Shown here piece by piece: positions 35,929-47,869 of a stretch of 64,000 bases of DNA (the first letter of the stretch is position 1; each line of letters begins with the position of its first letter). The translations under genes and the position numbers were made by a program. Where the stretch lies: the NCBI GenBank assembly GCA_023105745.1, contig JALGQZ010000002.1, positions 47,156,497 to 47,220,496 of the forward strand, read 5' to 3'. The notes under the pieces are model-generated. The model ran no database searches. It was not told the origin of the DNA and was given only the letters and a program-made list of their open reading frames with translations. The DNA comes from Austropuccinia psidii (lineage: Eukaryota; Basidiomycota; Pucciniomycetes; Pucciniales; Sphaerophragmiaceae).

Positions 35929-38075
35929 TAAAAATAAAGAGTACTATGACCATACTCAGTACAAAATATAATAAAATTAATTATTATAACCACAAATTAA
36001 TATAGTTACTAAGAAATAATTATATATAAAAAAGAAGAGTTAATTAATATTAAGTAATTTAATGATAACAAAATTCTTTATGACTATAATCAATTATAAT
36101 TATTCTATTAATATTATAGTCACTGACAGCTGTAATAATAACAAATATACAAGCTCTGAATGGGAGAATTACATGTGGAAAATAATAAGGTTCAACTGAT
36201 TATGAATAATATGGATATTATTTATAGGATAATTTATCACACACAATGTGCAGAGATAAATCTTATGGAGAAACTATATAGGAAGACCAATACTAGATAA
36301 AAAATATAGAATTTCAGAGAAAAACCTACCTATGATATTTCTTCAATACAATAAGTCAAAAAGCAACACTTATGGTATTGAATAATTTTTATAAGTTGAA
36401 AAAATAAACCCATTTTTCATGATAAAATATTATCAAAAAATATTTAGGGGAAATTTGTGGTTTTAAACAGAATTCTAAAATGGAAATTTTAGATAAAAAA
36501 ATCAATCATTGGTGATTGAAACATCATAATTCATACTCTAACATTTCAATTTTTCATTTTCAGTGTATAAAGATAAAAATAAATTAAAAAATATTCTGAA
36601 ATATGAGATTTTATATTTTAACAAAATATTTCCTGATTAAAAATTTCTAATTGATTCATTGCAATGATGATGGACAAAAACAGTGATGAAAGGCTTCTTT
36701 TATTCCTTCAGAGAAGCTCTCATGATTAATGATGGATATAGATGGTGTTATTAAACTAATAATAAAAACCAATTCCCAAAAGAAGGTTCTAAAAAGAGGG
36801 TTCTTAAAATAAGGTCACTTATTTTCAATATTACATTAAAGTTACCAGTGTTATTCTTAACTTCAAGACTCTTAAATTATCAATAATGAAAATTGATAAT
36901 GAGTTCATTCTTTAGAAATTCATGTTATTATTGAAGCTCTTTATATAAAGAATTCTAAAATAAAGTTCCAAGAAAAAATATCTTAAATATGATTTTTAAT
37001 TTATTTTTAAAGAGACCTGACTTTTCTTCAAGAATAACAAAGAAATTTATTTTAAATAATAAATAAAAAAGAATAACATTCATAAAGAATACTTAAGACC
37101 TAATCTATACACAGATAACATTAATCTGTAATTTGTGGGAATATTTTAAGCAAACACATCAATAAATGGATTTTATATGAATTTTTGAAGCTATTGCTTT
37201 TTTTCAATGTAAAAATAGCAATACACACTAAAACTTGAATTTTGATAAAGTTTTGAAGCTTATTTAAGTTTAATTAAGCTTTGAAAGCTGTTGAAAACTT
37301 GATTGAAAGCCTGAATATGGGTATTTAACCTGTGGCAGCTTTTAATTCCTGTCAAAACTTGGGGTAAACCTATTTAAACTTAAATGTTAAGTTGAATTAT
37401 AATGTTAAAGATCAAATATGGTTCAAAATCCTTGAATGAAGGAGGAAAACATCATTTGGGCTCTTGCAGATTCCAAATGCTGGGTACCCTGGAACCATTT
37501 GCCATTCTTCCCTTTGTCCCATCTTTTGTGTGGATTTTCCCCATTTCTTTATTTAAAGCCATACAATTTCTTTAAAGCAGGTTAAATTGGTCTCATTCAT
37601 TATTTACACCCTGTATGTCAAATAATTAGCCAATTCAGTAAATATCCACCACACCTTACTTTTAACATAATTTTTGAGAGTTTTAATAAGACTTATGTAA
37701 ATTAAAATTAACCTTTAAGATAAAAACTTAAATTTTTTAAGGATATTTGTTGAATCATGCCAGTTTACTGGGAAATTCTTATATTTTCAATAACAGCCAA
37801 AATTCCCACTTTTGGGTATAACACTCCATGGGTCTACCCTTGGTTATTCTTGGCTTAGAATCAAAAAATGAATTGAAAATTATATCTTTGCTTATCCAAA
37901 ATGAATCTATAGTAAATTCTCATTATTTTTTATTTCAAAGCCATTTGACAAGTCAGCTTATGACCAAATCAATTGTTTAAGCTAATATTTGTGGCCTTAT
38001 AGGTATTTCATACATACCTCACAGGCACACTTTTCCCACACCAAAAAAGATTATACTACAATTTTCATTGAATTG

Positions 38076-38987
38076 TCAGCCTGTGACTCAAAATCAGAGC
38101 AAAAGCATGACTTCCAAAATAACATAAACCAATGGTAGAGTGAAATACCACCAAAACATGGAGCTGAGCCAAATCAGCTCAAAAGGAATAAAAATAAAGA
38201 GGAAACTCACTTCTTTCAAAATATACAAGTCTCATAATAATAGGAAAGAGAATAAAGAATTTGTTCAGGGTCAAAGCAGATGCTGAGCATAAACCTTAAG
38301 TTTCACCTCTCATCTAAAATACAGAGAAATAAGCTGAACCCCATCCAATGGGTGTTCAAATTGAATCTCTCAGTCAGGGATATTTAATGGTTCTAACCAA
38401 ACTGAGCTAGCATCAAAACCACAGAGGCTATAGCCAAATTAAAGCCAAATAAGGGTTAATGAAATTCTAACCTCTCATCTAACTTCTACATTTTTAGTTT
38501 GAGATACCTAAAGTGGTGTAATTTTGGAAATAACACTAGCGGGGCTATCTTATGGTGCCATCCATTTCACCATAACCCATCTAGAAGAATATTTATGGTG
38601 CAAACAAGTTCAATACAGGAGTTGAGAAAAAGCCATATTTGGATAATGGAAATTAAATATGGTATAGCTTTGCCATATTTAATTTTACCCATACCAAATC
38701 AGATACTACTCTTTAAGACTCATCCAGGGATACACAATGAGCCATCTTTGAGCTCAACATCTTGAAAACTGACAAAGGTATGGCATTTTTAACCTTAAAA
38801 TCCCACATTTGGGTCAATACAACTTTACTGTGGGATACATTGCCATATCTTTTAATATGAGGTGTCAATCAGACAAAGGATCCTATTTATCCTTAAATAA
38901 ATTATCATTTGTTCAATACTGGGGTCCCATAAAGGTTCTGTACAGAATTCTATGCGTCACATACGTCAGAAGAGGGCTGTGTGGTCC
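38076..38987 (+). repeat. 0.9-kb interspersed repeat, copy 2
   Basis: Collinear with 31112-31969 from TCAGCCTGTGACTCAAAATC to the GGTCC at its end, with many substitutions and indels. The terminal palindrome is present in mutated form (AGGTTCTGTACAGAATTC, 38933-38950). Short frames inside (38499-38765 and neighbours) differ from what copy 1 would encode, so they are not genes. Confidence 0.7.
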
Positions 38988-39010
38988 CCAGATAAAAATT
39001 TTCACTCATT

Positions 39011-39180
39011 CACCATGAGAAAATTGGCTACACTTGAAAGCAGGTGTTTCAATTGGAAATTAGCTTGGACTCATCCTATAGTGATCTTGGACCCTTTCTG
39101 TGAAGTAGGTTGGACACATGGTTCAAATTTTTGCTATCCTTCCTTGTTATTCCCACCCACTGGAATATTGAATGATCTCC
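39011..39180 (+). repeat. Short interspersed repeat, copy C (subfamily I)
   Basis: CACCATGAGAAAATTGGCTA, core ACACTTGAAAGCAGGTGT (one arm mutated), body with TGAAGTAGGTTGGACACA and CACTGGAATATTGAATGATC. Lies 23 bases after the end of the 0.9-kb repeat. Confidence 0.75.
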
Positions 39181-39615
39181 AATACATTACTCATTTTCTT
39201 AATTATACTTAATAAATAGATAGTGTTATATATTAAAATTCTTCCCATCAATATTGTCATCTTCCTGATAATATTTACTATGAAAAATTACTCTAGCTTT
39301 ATTTTGAATTTCATCATCCACCTTTTTTTTATTTAAGGCTAAAAAAAGTTAAATCGAATTTTGATAATGAATATGCCATCCCTATTGCTTTATTTTTGAC
39401 TAATTATTTTCTTATTATAATATTAATTTTTATTTTTCCTTTGAAGAGTTACTCACAAATATTAGGTTCAGATATTTTTATATTGAAGCCTCTAATTAGG
39501 AAACTGAATTTTGAATATTTTTTTGAATTTTCAAATAGTCATAGTTCTGTAAATTCCAAAAGAACACAAAGGAATTTTCTAGTTTCAAAAATAAAATTAT
39601 TCTTAGATGATAAGT

Positions 39616-39881
39616 AGGACATAATGAATGAGTTGAAGTGACAACACCTGTTATTATTGCTTGTCATAATGATAAATCAAGGATGGCTGGAGATTTTAGA
39701 GCATTGAATACCTCCACAGTTCCAGATAGGTATCCAATTCCTAGAACTCAAGAAACCTTGACCCAATTGTCTAAAGCCAAGTATATAACATCAATGGATG
39801 CATTGAAAGGCTTTCACCAAATTATTTTGACACCTAAAGCTAAGAAATTACTGAGAATTATTACTCACTGTGGTATTTATG
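39616..39881 (+). pseudogene. Reverse transcriptase fragment, part 1 (gypsy element 2)
   Basis: Encodes the RT segment from TTPVIIACHNDKSRMAGDFR to KKLLRIITHCGIY, homologous to 19770-20025 of element 1. It includes the first catalytic Asp region ([10 protein letters not shown]). The frame is cut by the antisense solo LTR. Just upstream, GHNE-VEV is still legible but holds a stop (TGA), and further upstream the sequence is unrelated, so the truncation is sharp. Confidence 0.85.
39877..39881 (+). repeat. 5-bp TSD of solo LTR, left (TTATG)
   Basis: TTATG, identical to 41186-41190. Deleting the LTR and one TSD copy restores the RT reading frame. Confidence 0.88.
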
Positions 39882-41185
39882 TGTAAGGTTTGGATATGAA
39901 ACTTTTGATAAAATATCAAGTACTTTTCCTGTCCTCAAAATTTGTATGAGGTAAAATTATTCAAAAATAGTAAGAAATAGTATTTTTAAATAAAAAACAA
40001 ACCAATTTTATTGCTTTTAACTTTGTAAGTATAAAAAAATAATATAATAAAAATTTATCCAAAAATACTCTACAAGAGATATTTAAGGCTACCAAAGAAA
40101 TTTCTTCAAGAGCAATTTCAATTGGAATTAATTGAGCAAAGAACTGCAAACAATTAATTAAAGAACAGAGTCTTTAAAAAGATATTTAAAGAGAAAACAT
40201 GCCCAAAAGTGACCAGAATGAATCTGGAAACAAAGTGACAAAGTTAACAGTGATGAAAGATGCTTTAATTCACTTTTGGGGTGGTTCAGGGGTAAAAATG
40301 ATTAGAAGAGTTCCAAAAAATGCTTATAATGATTTTTTCAAGTTGTTAAAAGGTTCAAAAGTGTTTATAAAGGTTTTTTGGAATCTTTTATTGATTGGTT
40401 TAACAATGTTCAAACTAATTATAAAAGGAAAACATTCTAACATCAAGAGAAAAGTGGGGCAAAGAGGAAATTCTTTTATAGCAATCAATTTTCTTACTCC
40501 AAAAAGTGAAATTTACTCTTTTCAGTCGTGGAAAACACTCTTACAACAGAAAAGCCAATTATTGAATCATTGAACCCTGGTTTAGACCAAAAAAGGCTGG
40601 TTTTAGCCATTTTTTGCTATTTTTAGCCATTTTAGACCCTTAAATCAGCCATTACTATAGTAATACCTGGCCTAGAGCCATCAAAGCACATCAGAATGAG
40701 TGTAAGAGACATAGAAGCCAGCTAAGACGGTTTTATCTTAAGCGCAGCTTTACCCTCTTGGAAACAGTTAAAACTGCGCTGGTTGGTATCACAACCTCAT
40801 CATCAATTGAGTCACAGACCCTGTGACTCAGTTCCAAATGAGTTACAGAAATTTCACTCAGAGGTTACCCAACCTAATTTTTTATAAGGAATCCAATGGT
40901 GAAATAAATTTTATATGTTTATTTGTTAGATAAAAAGTTATGATAATTTTTTTTTAACTTTTTTCCAAAATTATTTTATTTTGGGTAATTTTGGTGAAAA
41001 TTCATTTTTACTTTAATGTATTTTGATTTTTAAATTAGAATTAAAGTTTTCATTTTGTATAGAAATTCATATTCATATTTATATTTTTATTTTGATAATA
41101 TAAATAAATTTATTTTATTTATGTTTGTATATTAATTTTTTGTTTGTGGCCTTTTGGGTATATTAAAATACCTCTAAGGCTCACA
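39882..41185 (-). repeat. Solo LTR (1304 bp) inserted antisense in the RT of gypsy element 2
   Basis: Begins TGTAAGGTTTGGATATGAAA and ends CCTCTAAGGCTCACA, the reverse complement of a gypsy LTR (TGTGAGCC...CTTACA), with a TTATG TSD on both sides. It is a shorter subfamily than the 2025-bp LTRs. The decayed LTR at 61250-63005 shares its inner blocks (CACAGGGTCTGT, GATACCAACCAG, GGGTAAAGCT). A 124-codon frame at 40199-40573 lies inside it and is not considered a gene. Confidence 0.92.
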
Positions 41186-43746
41186 TTATGAGTACCTTAG
41201 AATGCCATTTGGTATTAAAAATGCACCATCTCATTATCAAAGAATGATAAATACAATCTTCCCCACAGAGCTATCTGAAGGATGGCTTATCATTTATATT
41301 GATGATATCATCATATGTTCTGATTCATGGTCTTTGCACCTTGAAAGAATTGCAAGAGTACTTCACAAATTTTCAGAAGTGAATATGAATATTTCACTCA
41401 AGAAATGCAATTTTGGTTTTGAAGAGCTCAAAGCATTAGGAAATATTGTTTCTGGTTTAAGCTTGGGTATTGACAAAAATAAAGTGGCAGCAGTGTTACT
41501 TAAGCCAATACCCCAGAATAAGAAAGAAATTATGTATTTTCTAGGATTTGCCAGTTATGATAGGAAACACTTGAAAGACTTTGCAATTCTAGCCAAGTCA
41601 CTCTATAGAATCTGTGATCAAAAAACAGTATTTGAGATGACACAGGAGAGAATTAAAGCTTATTAGAAGATAAGGAGAGCTCTTACAGAAGCACCTTTAC
41701 ACCTCATGCCTGACTGGAATATACCTTTTAAATTGTACATTGATGCATGTGGAGATGGATTAGGGGCAGCCCTACATCAAGGTGAAATTATTGTTGACAA
41801 ACCTACAGAAGGACCAGCTTGTTACATCTCAAGACAAATCAAACCAACAGAAGCCAGATATGGTGCAAGCCAAATGGAGTGCTTATGTTTGGTATGGGCA
41901 CTTGAGAAATTACACTATTATCTTGATGGAAGTGTTTTTGAAGTGATAACTGACTGTAATGCCATGAAATCACCTCTTAACATAAAAACTCCCAACAGAC
42001 ATATGTTGAGATGGCAAATATCCATTCAAGAATATAGAAGAAACATGACTATAGTTCATAAAGCACAAAACATTCACAAAAATGCTGATGGACTTAGCAG
42101 ATGGGCATTAGTCAATACTCCTTATAGCCCAGTGTATGTACCTTTGGAAGCAGAACAACAGATTCAAATTGAAGTAATTAACATAACTGATATTGGGACT
42201 GAATTCTTTGAAGAAATCAGAGAATCTTATAATCAAGACAATAATTGCCATATACTGACTTCTTTATTATATAAACACTGCAAAGATACATCTTTAGTCA
42301 ATGCACTGGATGAAGTTTTGAAGAATTCCTATTCTGAAGGAAGATTTCACTTGTTTGATGGGATTATTTACCACAAAGCCAAACATTATTGTGTAATGAC
42401 ATTGTGTAGCAGATTGCTTATCAATACCATTCTTCATGAATTCCATTATAGCATCTACTCTGGACACCTGTCAGAGGACAGAACACTTGAAAAAGTGAAG
42501 AATTGTGAATGGTGGCCATCTTGGAGAAAAGAGACCATTGAATATTTCCATACCTGTGATAGATGTCAAAAGGCAAACAGGAGTACAGGCAAGAAATTTG
42601 GACTTATGCTCCCTATTCAAGAACCAAAATCCCCTTGGGAAGTTGTTCACATGGATTGGGTCACAGCACTTCCTCCAAGTGGTGACAGGAGTTATAATGC
42701 TTGTTGAGTCATTGTAGAAAGATATAGCAATACTCCCATATTCTTACCATGTCATAAAGATGACACAGCTATGGATACAGCTCTTCTCCTATGGAGTAGA
42801 GTTATTTCTCATACAGGACTATTCAAAAATATCATAAGTGACAGAGATCCCAAGTTCACATCTGCACTTTGGACCAATCTTCATAGATTGTTTGGGACTA
42901 AGCTATCATTCTCTACAGCATATCACCCTCAAACAGATGGGCTAACAGAGAGAATTATTCAAACTTTAGAAGACATGATCAGGAGATTTTGTGCTTATGG
43001 GTTAGAATTCAAAGACTCAGATGGCTTTACTCATGACTGGTCACTTTGATACCTGCATTATAATTGGCATATAAGACATCAGTCAATTCTTCCACAGGTC
43101 AAACTCCTGCTATGTTAGAGAAAGGATGGAATCCAAGACTCCCAGCAGATACACTGAGAAAAGACTTGATTGACATTAATCCTACAGCTTCCAGCTTCAA
43201 AGTAATGCTTGATAAAGTGAAACATCATTCAAAATAAAGTATTAATGATGCTTTTGAGTATGCTAAACAGAAGTGGGAGAAGAGTCACAAAGTACCAGAC
43301 TTCAAAGTAGGGGACTTAGTTCTAGTATTAACCTTGGATTTTAATAATATCAAAGGCCCAAAGAAAATTGAATATTCTTATGTAGGACCTTTTGTTATTG
43401 TTGCGTTACATGGAACCAATGCAGTTCAAGTGGAATTAAGTGGTGAATTGGAAAATAAATACCCCACCTTTCCAGTCAGCCTGATAGAACCATATAAGCC
43501 AACTGAAAAAGAATTGTTTCCTTTAAAAACCCAACTCCTTTGACTGTACCACCATTGGAACAGGATGAAGACAAAAAGATAAAGAAAGTCATTAAAGAAA
43601 GTATACTTAGGGGTAGAAATCAAAGATCATATCTTGTGAGATATAGAAATTCAGTACATGAATATTAATGGCTGGCAGAATCAGAAATACCTGACTCAGA
43701 TAGACTCTTAAGAAGATTTAGACATGAAAGAAGGCCACAAGCCTGA
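41186..43746 (+). pseudogene. Pol part 2 of gypsy element 2: RT end, RNase H, integrase, chromodomain (broken)
   Basis: The RT resumes at [19 protein letters not shown] with YIDD. One frame continues through RNase H (LYIDACGDG), the integrase zinc region and the integrase core ([22 protein letters not shown]), interrupted by in-frame stops at 41664-41666 and 42705-42707. A frameshift near 43040 follows the HDW motif, with further stops near 43065, 43234 and 43668 and a frameshift near 43525 ahead of a chromodomain-like tail (SYLVRYRNS...LLRRFRHER). Glu to stop, Leu to stop and similar single-base changes dominate. Confidence 0.92.
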
Positions 43747-43878
43747 ATATGTCTATAAGTGTGCTTTTAATTACTTGATATGAGTAATGAAAAGAGGTCA
43801 GACAGTGGACATTAACCCCCTTTGGGGTCTTTTTCTTCTTTATACCATTGATAAAATGGTAGTAAAATTTTGTTTTTT

Positions 43879-43890
43879 GGTGGGAGGGAA
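43879..43890 (+). promoter_or_regulatory. Polypurine tract of gypsy element 2
   Basis: GGTGGGAGGGAA directly before the LTR start TGTGAGCC. Confidence 0.7.
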
Positions 43891-45798
43891 TGTGAGCCTT
43901 GAGGTATATTTTACATACCCAAATAGGCCACAATTATCTTAAAAATAAATTCTGAACTATGCATAACCCATAAGTCATGCATATATTAAAATTCATCATT
44001 TTTGATTTCAGAAAAGATGAATAACATTTTATTGAGTAAGTAAATCCATGGATCTAAGGCCAGATTTGGATTCTACACAAAAACTCACCTAGGGTAGCTC
44101 CATAGAGTGATTAAGCTCAAATCAACTCTTTGAGGTGGTAATATGGAAAATACTTCAATACTGCATAAAAGATCCATGAAAAGTTTTGTTTTTCTCTATT
44201 TCACACCAAAATAATGGGAATGTGAGAAGTCCCATGTTACATACACACTAAGAATAGTGTTATGCATGTTTTTTCCACTTAATACTATCGTATTCTTACA
44301 TGCATGTTTTGTACACCCATAGTGGATATCTCACTTGAATCTGAAAATTCTATTTTTGACATAAAAAATAGGCAAGGGGGACAAAAGACATCAAAGAGAG
44401 CCAGGGTACCCAACTTCTGAGGCCTCTGAGGCATGGACAGCTCCAAAGCTTGTATCCATGGATGATCATGGACCAATTAGTAAAATGAAACCTTTTGGGA
44501 CCTTGGTTACCATGCTATAACTTCAGTAAATCATAAGAAAATAGCAAATAACCTGCTATTTTGATGTGCCAAGGAGGTAAAGAACAGCTTAGACTCCTGT
44601 AACCATGTCAATTCTTAATGACTTACCATGTATAAGCCCTAAAAGAGTAATTAAGACCCTTTTTGGACTAGTATCCATTGATTTACCTCATAGAAACCAG
44701 CCATATACTGCTATTTGCAATTCTACATAGAAATGAGGTAAAAACTTCAAAAATTCATTAAAAATACAATTATTAATTAATCTTTTTGAAGCTTTCATGA
44801 CCAATTACGGACTTTATAATTCATATAAAAACCAAAAATAATTATACTTTTATATGTAAAATTAAAAGTTTTACTTATAGTCCATTTTTGATGATTCCAT
44901 GTGAAACACAGAATCTTTAAAAATTTACAGAAAATACATTCTGTGATGAAATTTCCAATGAAATTGATAACTTTGAGAAATCAATTATTATTTTGGAATA
45001 AAATAATATTTACAGTTGTTACTCCTTTTATTCTTAACCATGAATGGGTTGGTAGTCATGTAAAAGCCTCAATTAAGTAATTATGATAATCTTACATGAC
45101 AACAGATGATGCAATCAATAATCCAAAATTTTTTGTTATTTTATCACTCACTGGTTTTTCAGTTTGCTCCATGGCAGTCCTCTGTGAGCTGCCTTAGGCT
45201 TAAAAGAGGCCTCCTCTTGATGTTTTTTCCAAATCATCACATTATTATATTATACCTTTATTACCAAACAAGTAAGTATTAGTTAAAACTATTTTATAAG
45301 TGTTTTATTCTTTCAGAAATCAATCATAAAGAGGTGGAATCATGCAAATCATCTATATTTTGTTGTAATACTTTTATAAATCAATTTTGATCCATTAAAT
45401 CCACAATTCCATGTCAAATTTCTCTACTATTATCTTCTAAAAGGTTCATTGGATTAATAGTGAGTAATTTATCTCAATTCTTAAAGTTTTTTTCTAGTAA
45501 TAGTTTTCTTCAAGAATTATCTTTATAATTATTCTTGTAAAAGATAATTATATATTAAAATAATTTTATTATTTTAATAAAAGGATTTTTTATTATTAAA
45601 TTCTTCTTGTAATTGATTCTTGTAGACAATTACTGCTTACTGTTATAATCACTAGTAGTGTATAACATGTAAAAGAAATAATTCTTGAATTATTTCATTG
45701 TGGTTATAATAATTTTTTATTATTATATTTCATAAGAACAGTCATATTACTGTTGATTAATAATAATATTATCAACAGTTTCATATACAAATCTTACA
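43891..45798 (+). repeat. 3' LTR of gypsy element 2 (about 1908 bp)
   Basis: Starts TGTGAGCCTTGAGGTATATT, ends CAGTTTCATATACAAATCTTACA, matching the ends of the other LTRs. The 3' third is extremely AT-rich like that of the intact LTRs. Short frames inside (for example 44285-44476 minus) are not genes. Confidence 0.88.
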
Positions 45799-46707
45799 AT
45801 AACTCAAAGGAAAAATATCATTTGGGAAGGTATAAAAAATACAAATCATTCCTGTAAGATCTTTAAAAAAAGGAAAATTTTCTTTAAGAAATTAATATAT
45901 TCAGCTTTTACATAATTCAACAATTATTATTCTTTTGAAAAATTCTCAACACCCAATATTGTCCCATAATTAAGTCTTTTTGAATTGATCAAGCTCTTCA
46001 TTACAATTATTTTCTATTTAATTGAGCTTAAGGATATATAATATATATTTTTGATGAATTCATTTCCATAATAATAAGCTTAAATCTATTCCTTCAATCT
46101 CTTGAAGGTCATTATTTAATTTTTTACCTGAACTTCTTTGAAAATTAATAAGCCTCATTACTTAAGATCTTTTCTAAACAAAGATATACAAGGATTTTGG
46201 TAACTAAAAACATTTTTTTCAGCTTTTAATTTTAATTTATGGAAAATAATAATCTCCAAACATAGAAACAAGAGAATAGTTCAGATATAGTTCACATCTC
46301 AAAGCTTTATTTATCAAAATATCAAAATTAGCTTACAACAAATAGTTTGTTTGAAATCATTAATAAGATATGTTAACATAAATTCATAAACCCTTTACTT
46401 TTTAAAATAATGGTCTGAGGTATTATCTGATTCAGAGAAGAATGAAAATTCATAACTAGCTATATTCTTCAAGAAGCATTTATTTACATTTTTTATTGGA
46501 GATTTATGTTATTATTAAATCTCTTTTTAAAATTTAATTACAAAATTCACAAATATCTAGTTAATTATTTTAATTTCCTTTCTATTTAAAGCTTTTTTTA
46601 TTCATTGGAATAATACTCATTAATCTAGTGAAATACTCTTTAGATCATTTCCAGATTCAGTGAGATTCTCATTTTATCATGAGAAATTCAAATTTCTGTA
46701 GATAATT
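45799..46707. other. AT-rich intergenic DNA, nothing recognised
   Basis: No supported feature. Confidence 0.6.
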
Positions 46708-46827
46708 CACCATGGGAAAAATGGCTACACCTGAAAGCAGGTGGATCACTTGGAAAGTATCTTTGAACTAGCTTAGTTGGAGCTTTTTTCAATGCTATAA
46801 GTCACAGAAATATTACAGAAATTCCAA
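46708..46827 (+). repeat. Short interspersed repeat, copy D (shortened)
   Basis: CACCATGGGAAAAATGGCTA, core ACACCTGAAAGCAGGTGG, then GAACTAGCTTAGTTGGAGC and a tail CACAGAAATATTACAGAAAT. About 50 bases of the middle are missing relative to copies A, C and F. Confidence 0.65.
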
Positions 46828-47612
46828 GTATTTTCCTCCTCTCATTCAGAAAAATGGAATTTTTTCTACTTGAGCTTAGTTATATCCCAACTGTGGGATA
46901 TATTAAAAATAAACTACATGTGCTTTAGTATTCTTAGTAAGTTATTATTTACTATAATTTTTGAATCTTATAGCTATATTTTGAATTTTAAGGCTTATTT
47001 TTCTCTTTTATTCTCTCAATGAAGGATAATTATACTTATATTTCAAATCAATTCTTTTTATTAGCTATTTGATTATTTGATATAAAAACATTAGTAAATT
47101 GTAAATAATCTGAAATCAAAACATTTATGACCCGAAGAAACATTTTTGGGAAATATTCTTACTTTGAGTAACATATCATCCTAGAATTTTTGAGGTTTTT
47201 TCAATAATTATTTCAAAATGAAATGAAAGAAAACAGGAATAAAAGAATTGTGTCTTTGTGAAGGATAACACAAATAATTACCTTTATGTTTCTCCTATCA
47301 ATTCATTATACCTTTTTGGATATAATTATTTTTTGATTTTTTCTATGAATTTTTTTAATGATTTTATAATCAGTCTGAGTTTTTTTCTCATGTTCCATAT
47401 TATTATTATCTTGAATTCTTTTATTCTTTTATTTTTCTCATTTTGGATTTTTTAGGTTGTTATCTGATTTCATATGTATTGTTTTGGGTGTTTTTTTTCA
47501 TAATGATATTCATAATGATTTTTTTGATTTGTCAATTTATTTGTTGTTTAAACGATTTGATTTTTTCATTTATTTTTTTATGAGAACATACAGGACCTTG
47601 AGCTGGAAATAT
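46828..47612. other. AT-rich intergenic DNA, no gene seen
   Basis: Phe-rich frames at 47258-47455 and 47457-47657 are typical of T-rich DNA and not supported. Confidence 0.55.
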
Positions 47613-47720
47613 CCTACTAATGTAAAGAGTCAACAATGGCTGGCCTTTTTACAGTAGCAGACTGATACAACCTTCTACTGTAAGGAGCTAACAATTGTCG
47701 GCTTTTTTACAGTAGCAGAC
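47613..47720. repeat. Tandem hairpin repeat with ACAGTAG arms, locus 2
   Basis: Two units about 58 bases apart (36-base shared blocks at 47627-47662 and 47685-47720) each hold GAG(TC/CT)AACAAT, a G/C-rich tip and TTTTTACAGTAGCAGAC. The preceding CTACTGTAA pairs with TTACAGTAG, so each unit can fold into a stem. Confidence 0.6.
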
Positions 47721-47869
47721 TTTTTTTTATAGTTTTATTGATTTCACATACCATGCTAAAACAAACATTCTACAAGATTTATGAATCTTCACAATATGAT
47801 AACTATTTACAATTTAAGAAGTTAGCCATCTAAGTTCAAGTACATGCCTTGATGAAGTGGCCATGTTAG

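Larger units (their letters stand above)
35338..38030 (-). repeat. Decayed solo LTR in antisense, split by a MULE-type element
   Basis: The left end TGTAAGGTTTGCCTATGAA is the reverse complement of a gypsy LTR 3' end. The right end TGTGGCCTTATAGGTATTTC...ACCTCACAGGCACAC corresponds to an LTR 5' end (compare 41152-41185). Subtracting the 547-bp insertion and its TSD leaves about 2.1 kb, close to the 2025 bp of the intact LTRs. No TSD could be read, and the outer right boundary is approximate. Confidence 0.75.
39616..45798 (+). mobile_element. 5'-truncated Ty3/gypsy chromovirus (gypsy element 2), decayed
   Basis: Homology to element 1 starts abruptly at AGGACATAATGAATG (39616) within reverse transcriptase. 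It runs to the end of pol (stop 43744-43746), a polypurine tract at 43879-43890, and a 3' LTR to 45798. Gag, protease, the first part of RT and the 5' LTR are missing. A solo LTR interrupts the RT (39882-41185). Several stops and frameshifts show it is much older than element 1, yet it keeps the FKVGD segment that element 1 has lost. Confidence 0.9.

Noticed and set aside
38499..39212. Three consecutive small plus-strand frames suggesting an exon series
   Set aside because: They lie in the 0.9-kb repeat and the short repeat; the other copies of these repeats do not keep the frames open.
40199..40573. 124-residue plus-strand frame
   Set aside because: Lies wholly inside the antisense solo LTR; no motif, and the corresponding region of related LTRs is not open.
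47613..47720. CRISPR-like repeat-spacer arrangement
   Set aside because: Only two units with hairpin arms, in eukaryotic DNA; spacing and structure fit a tandem hairpin repeat.
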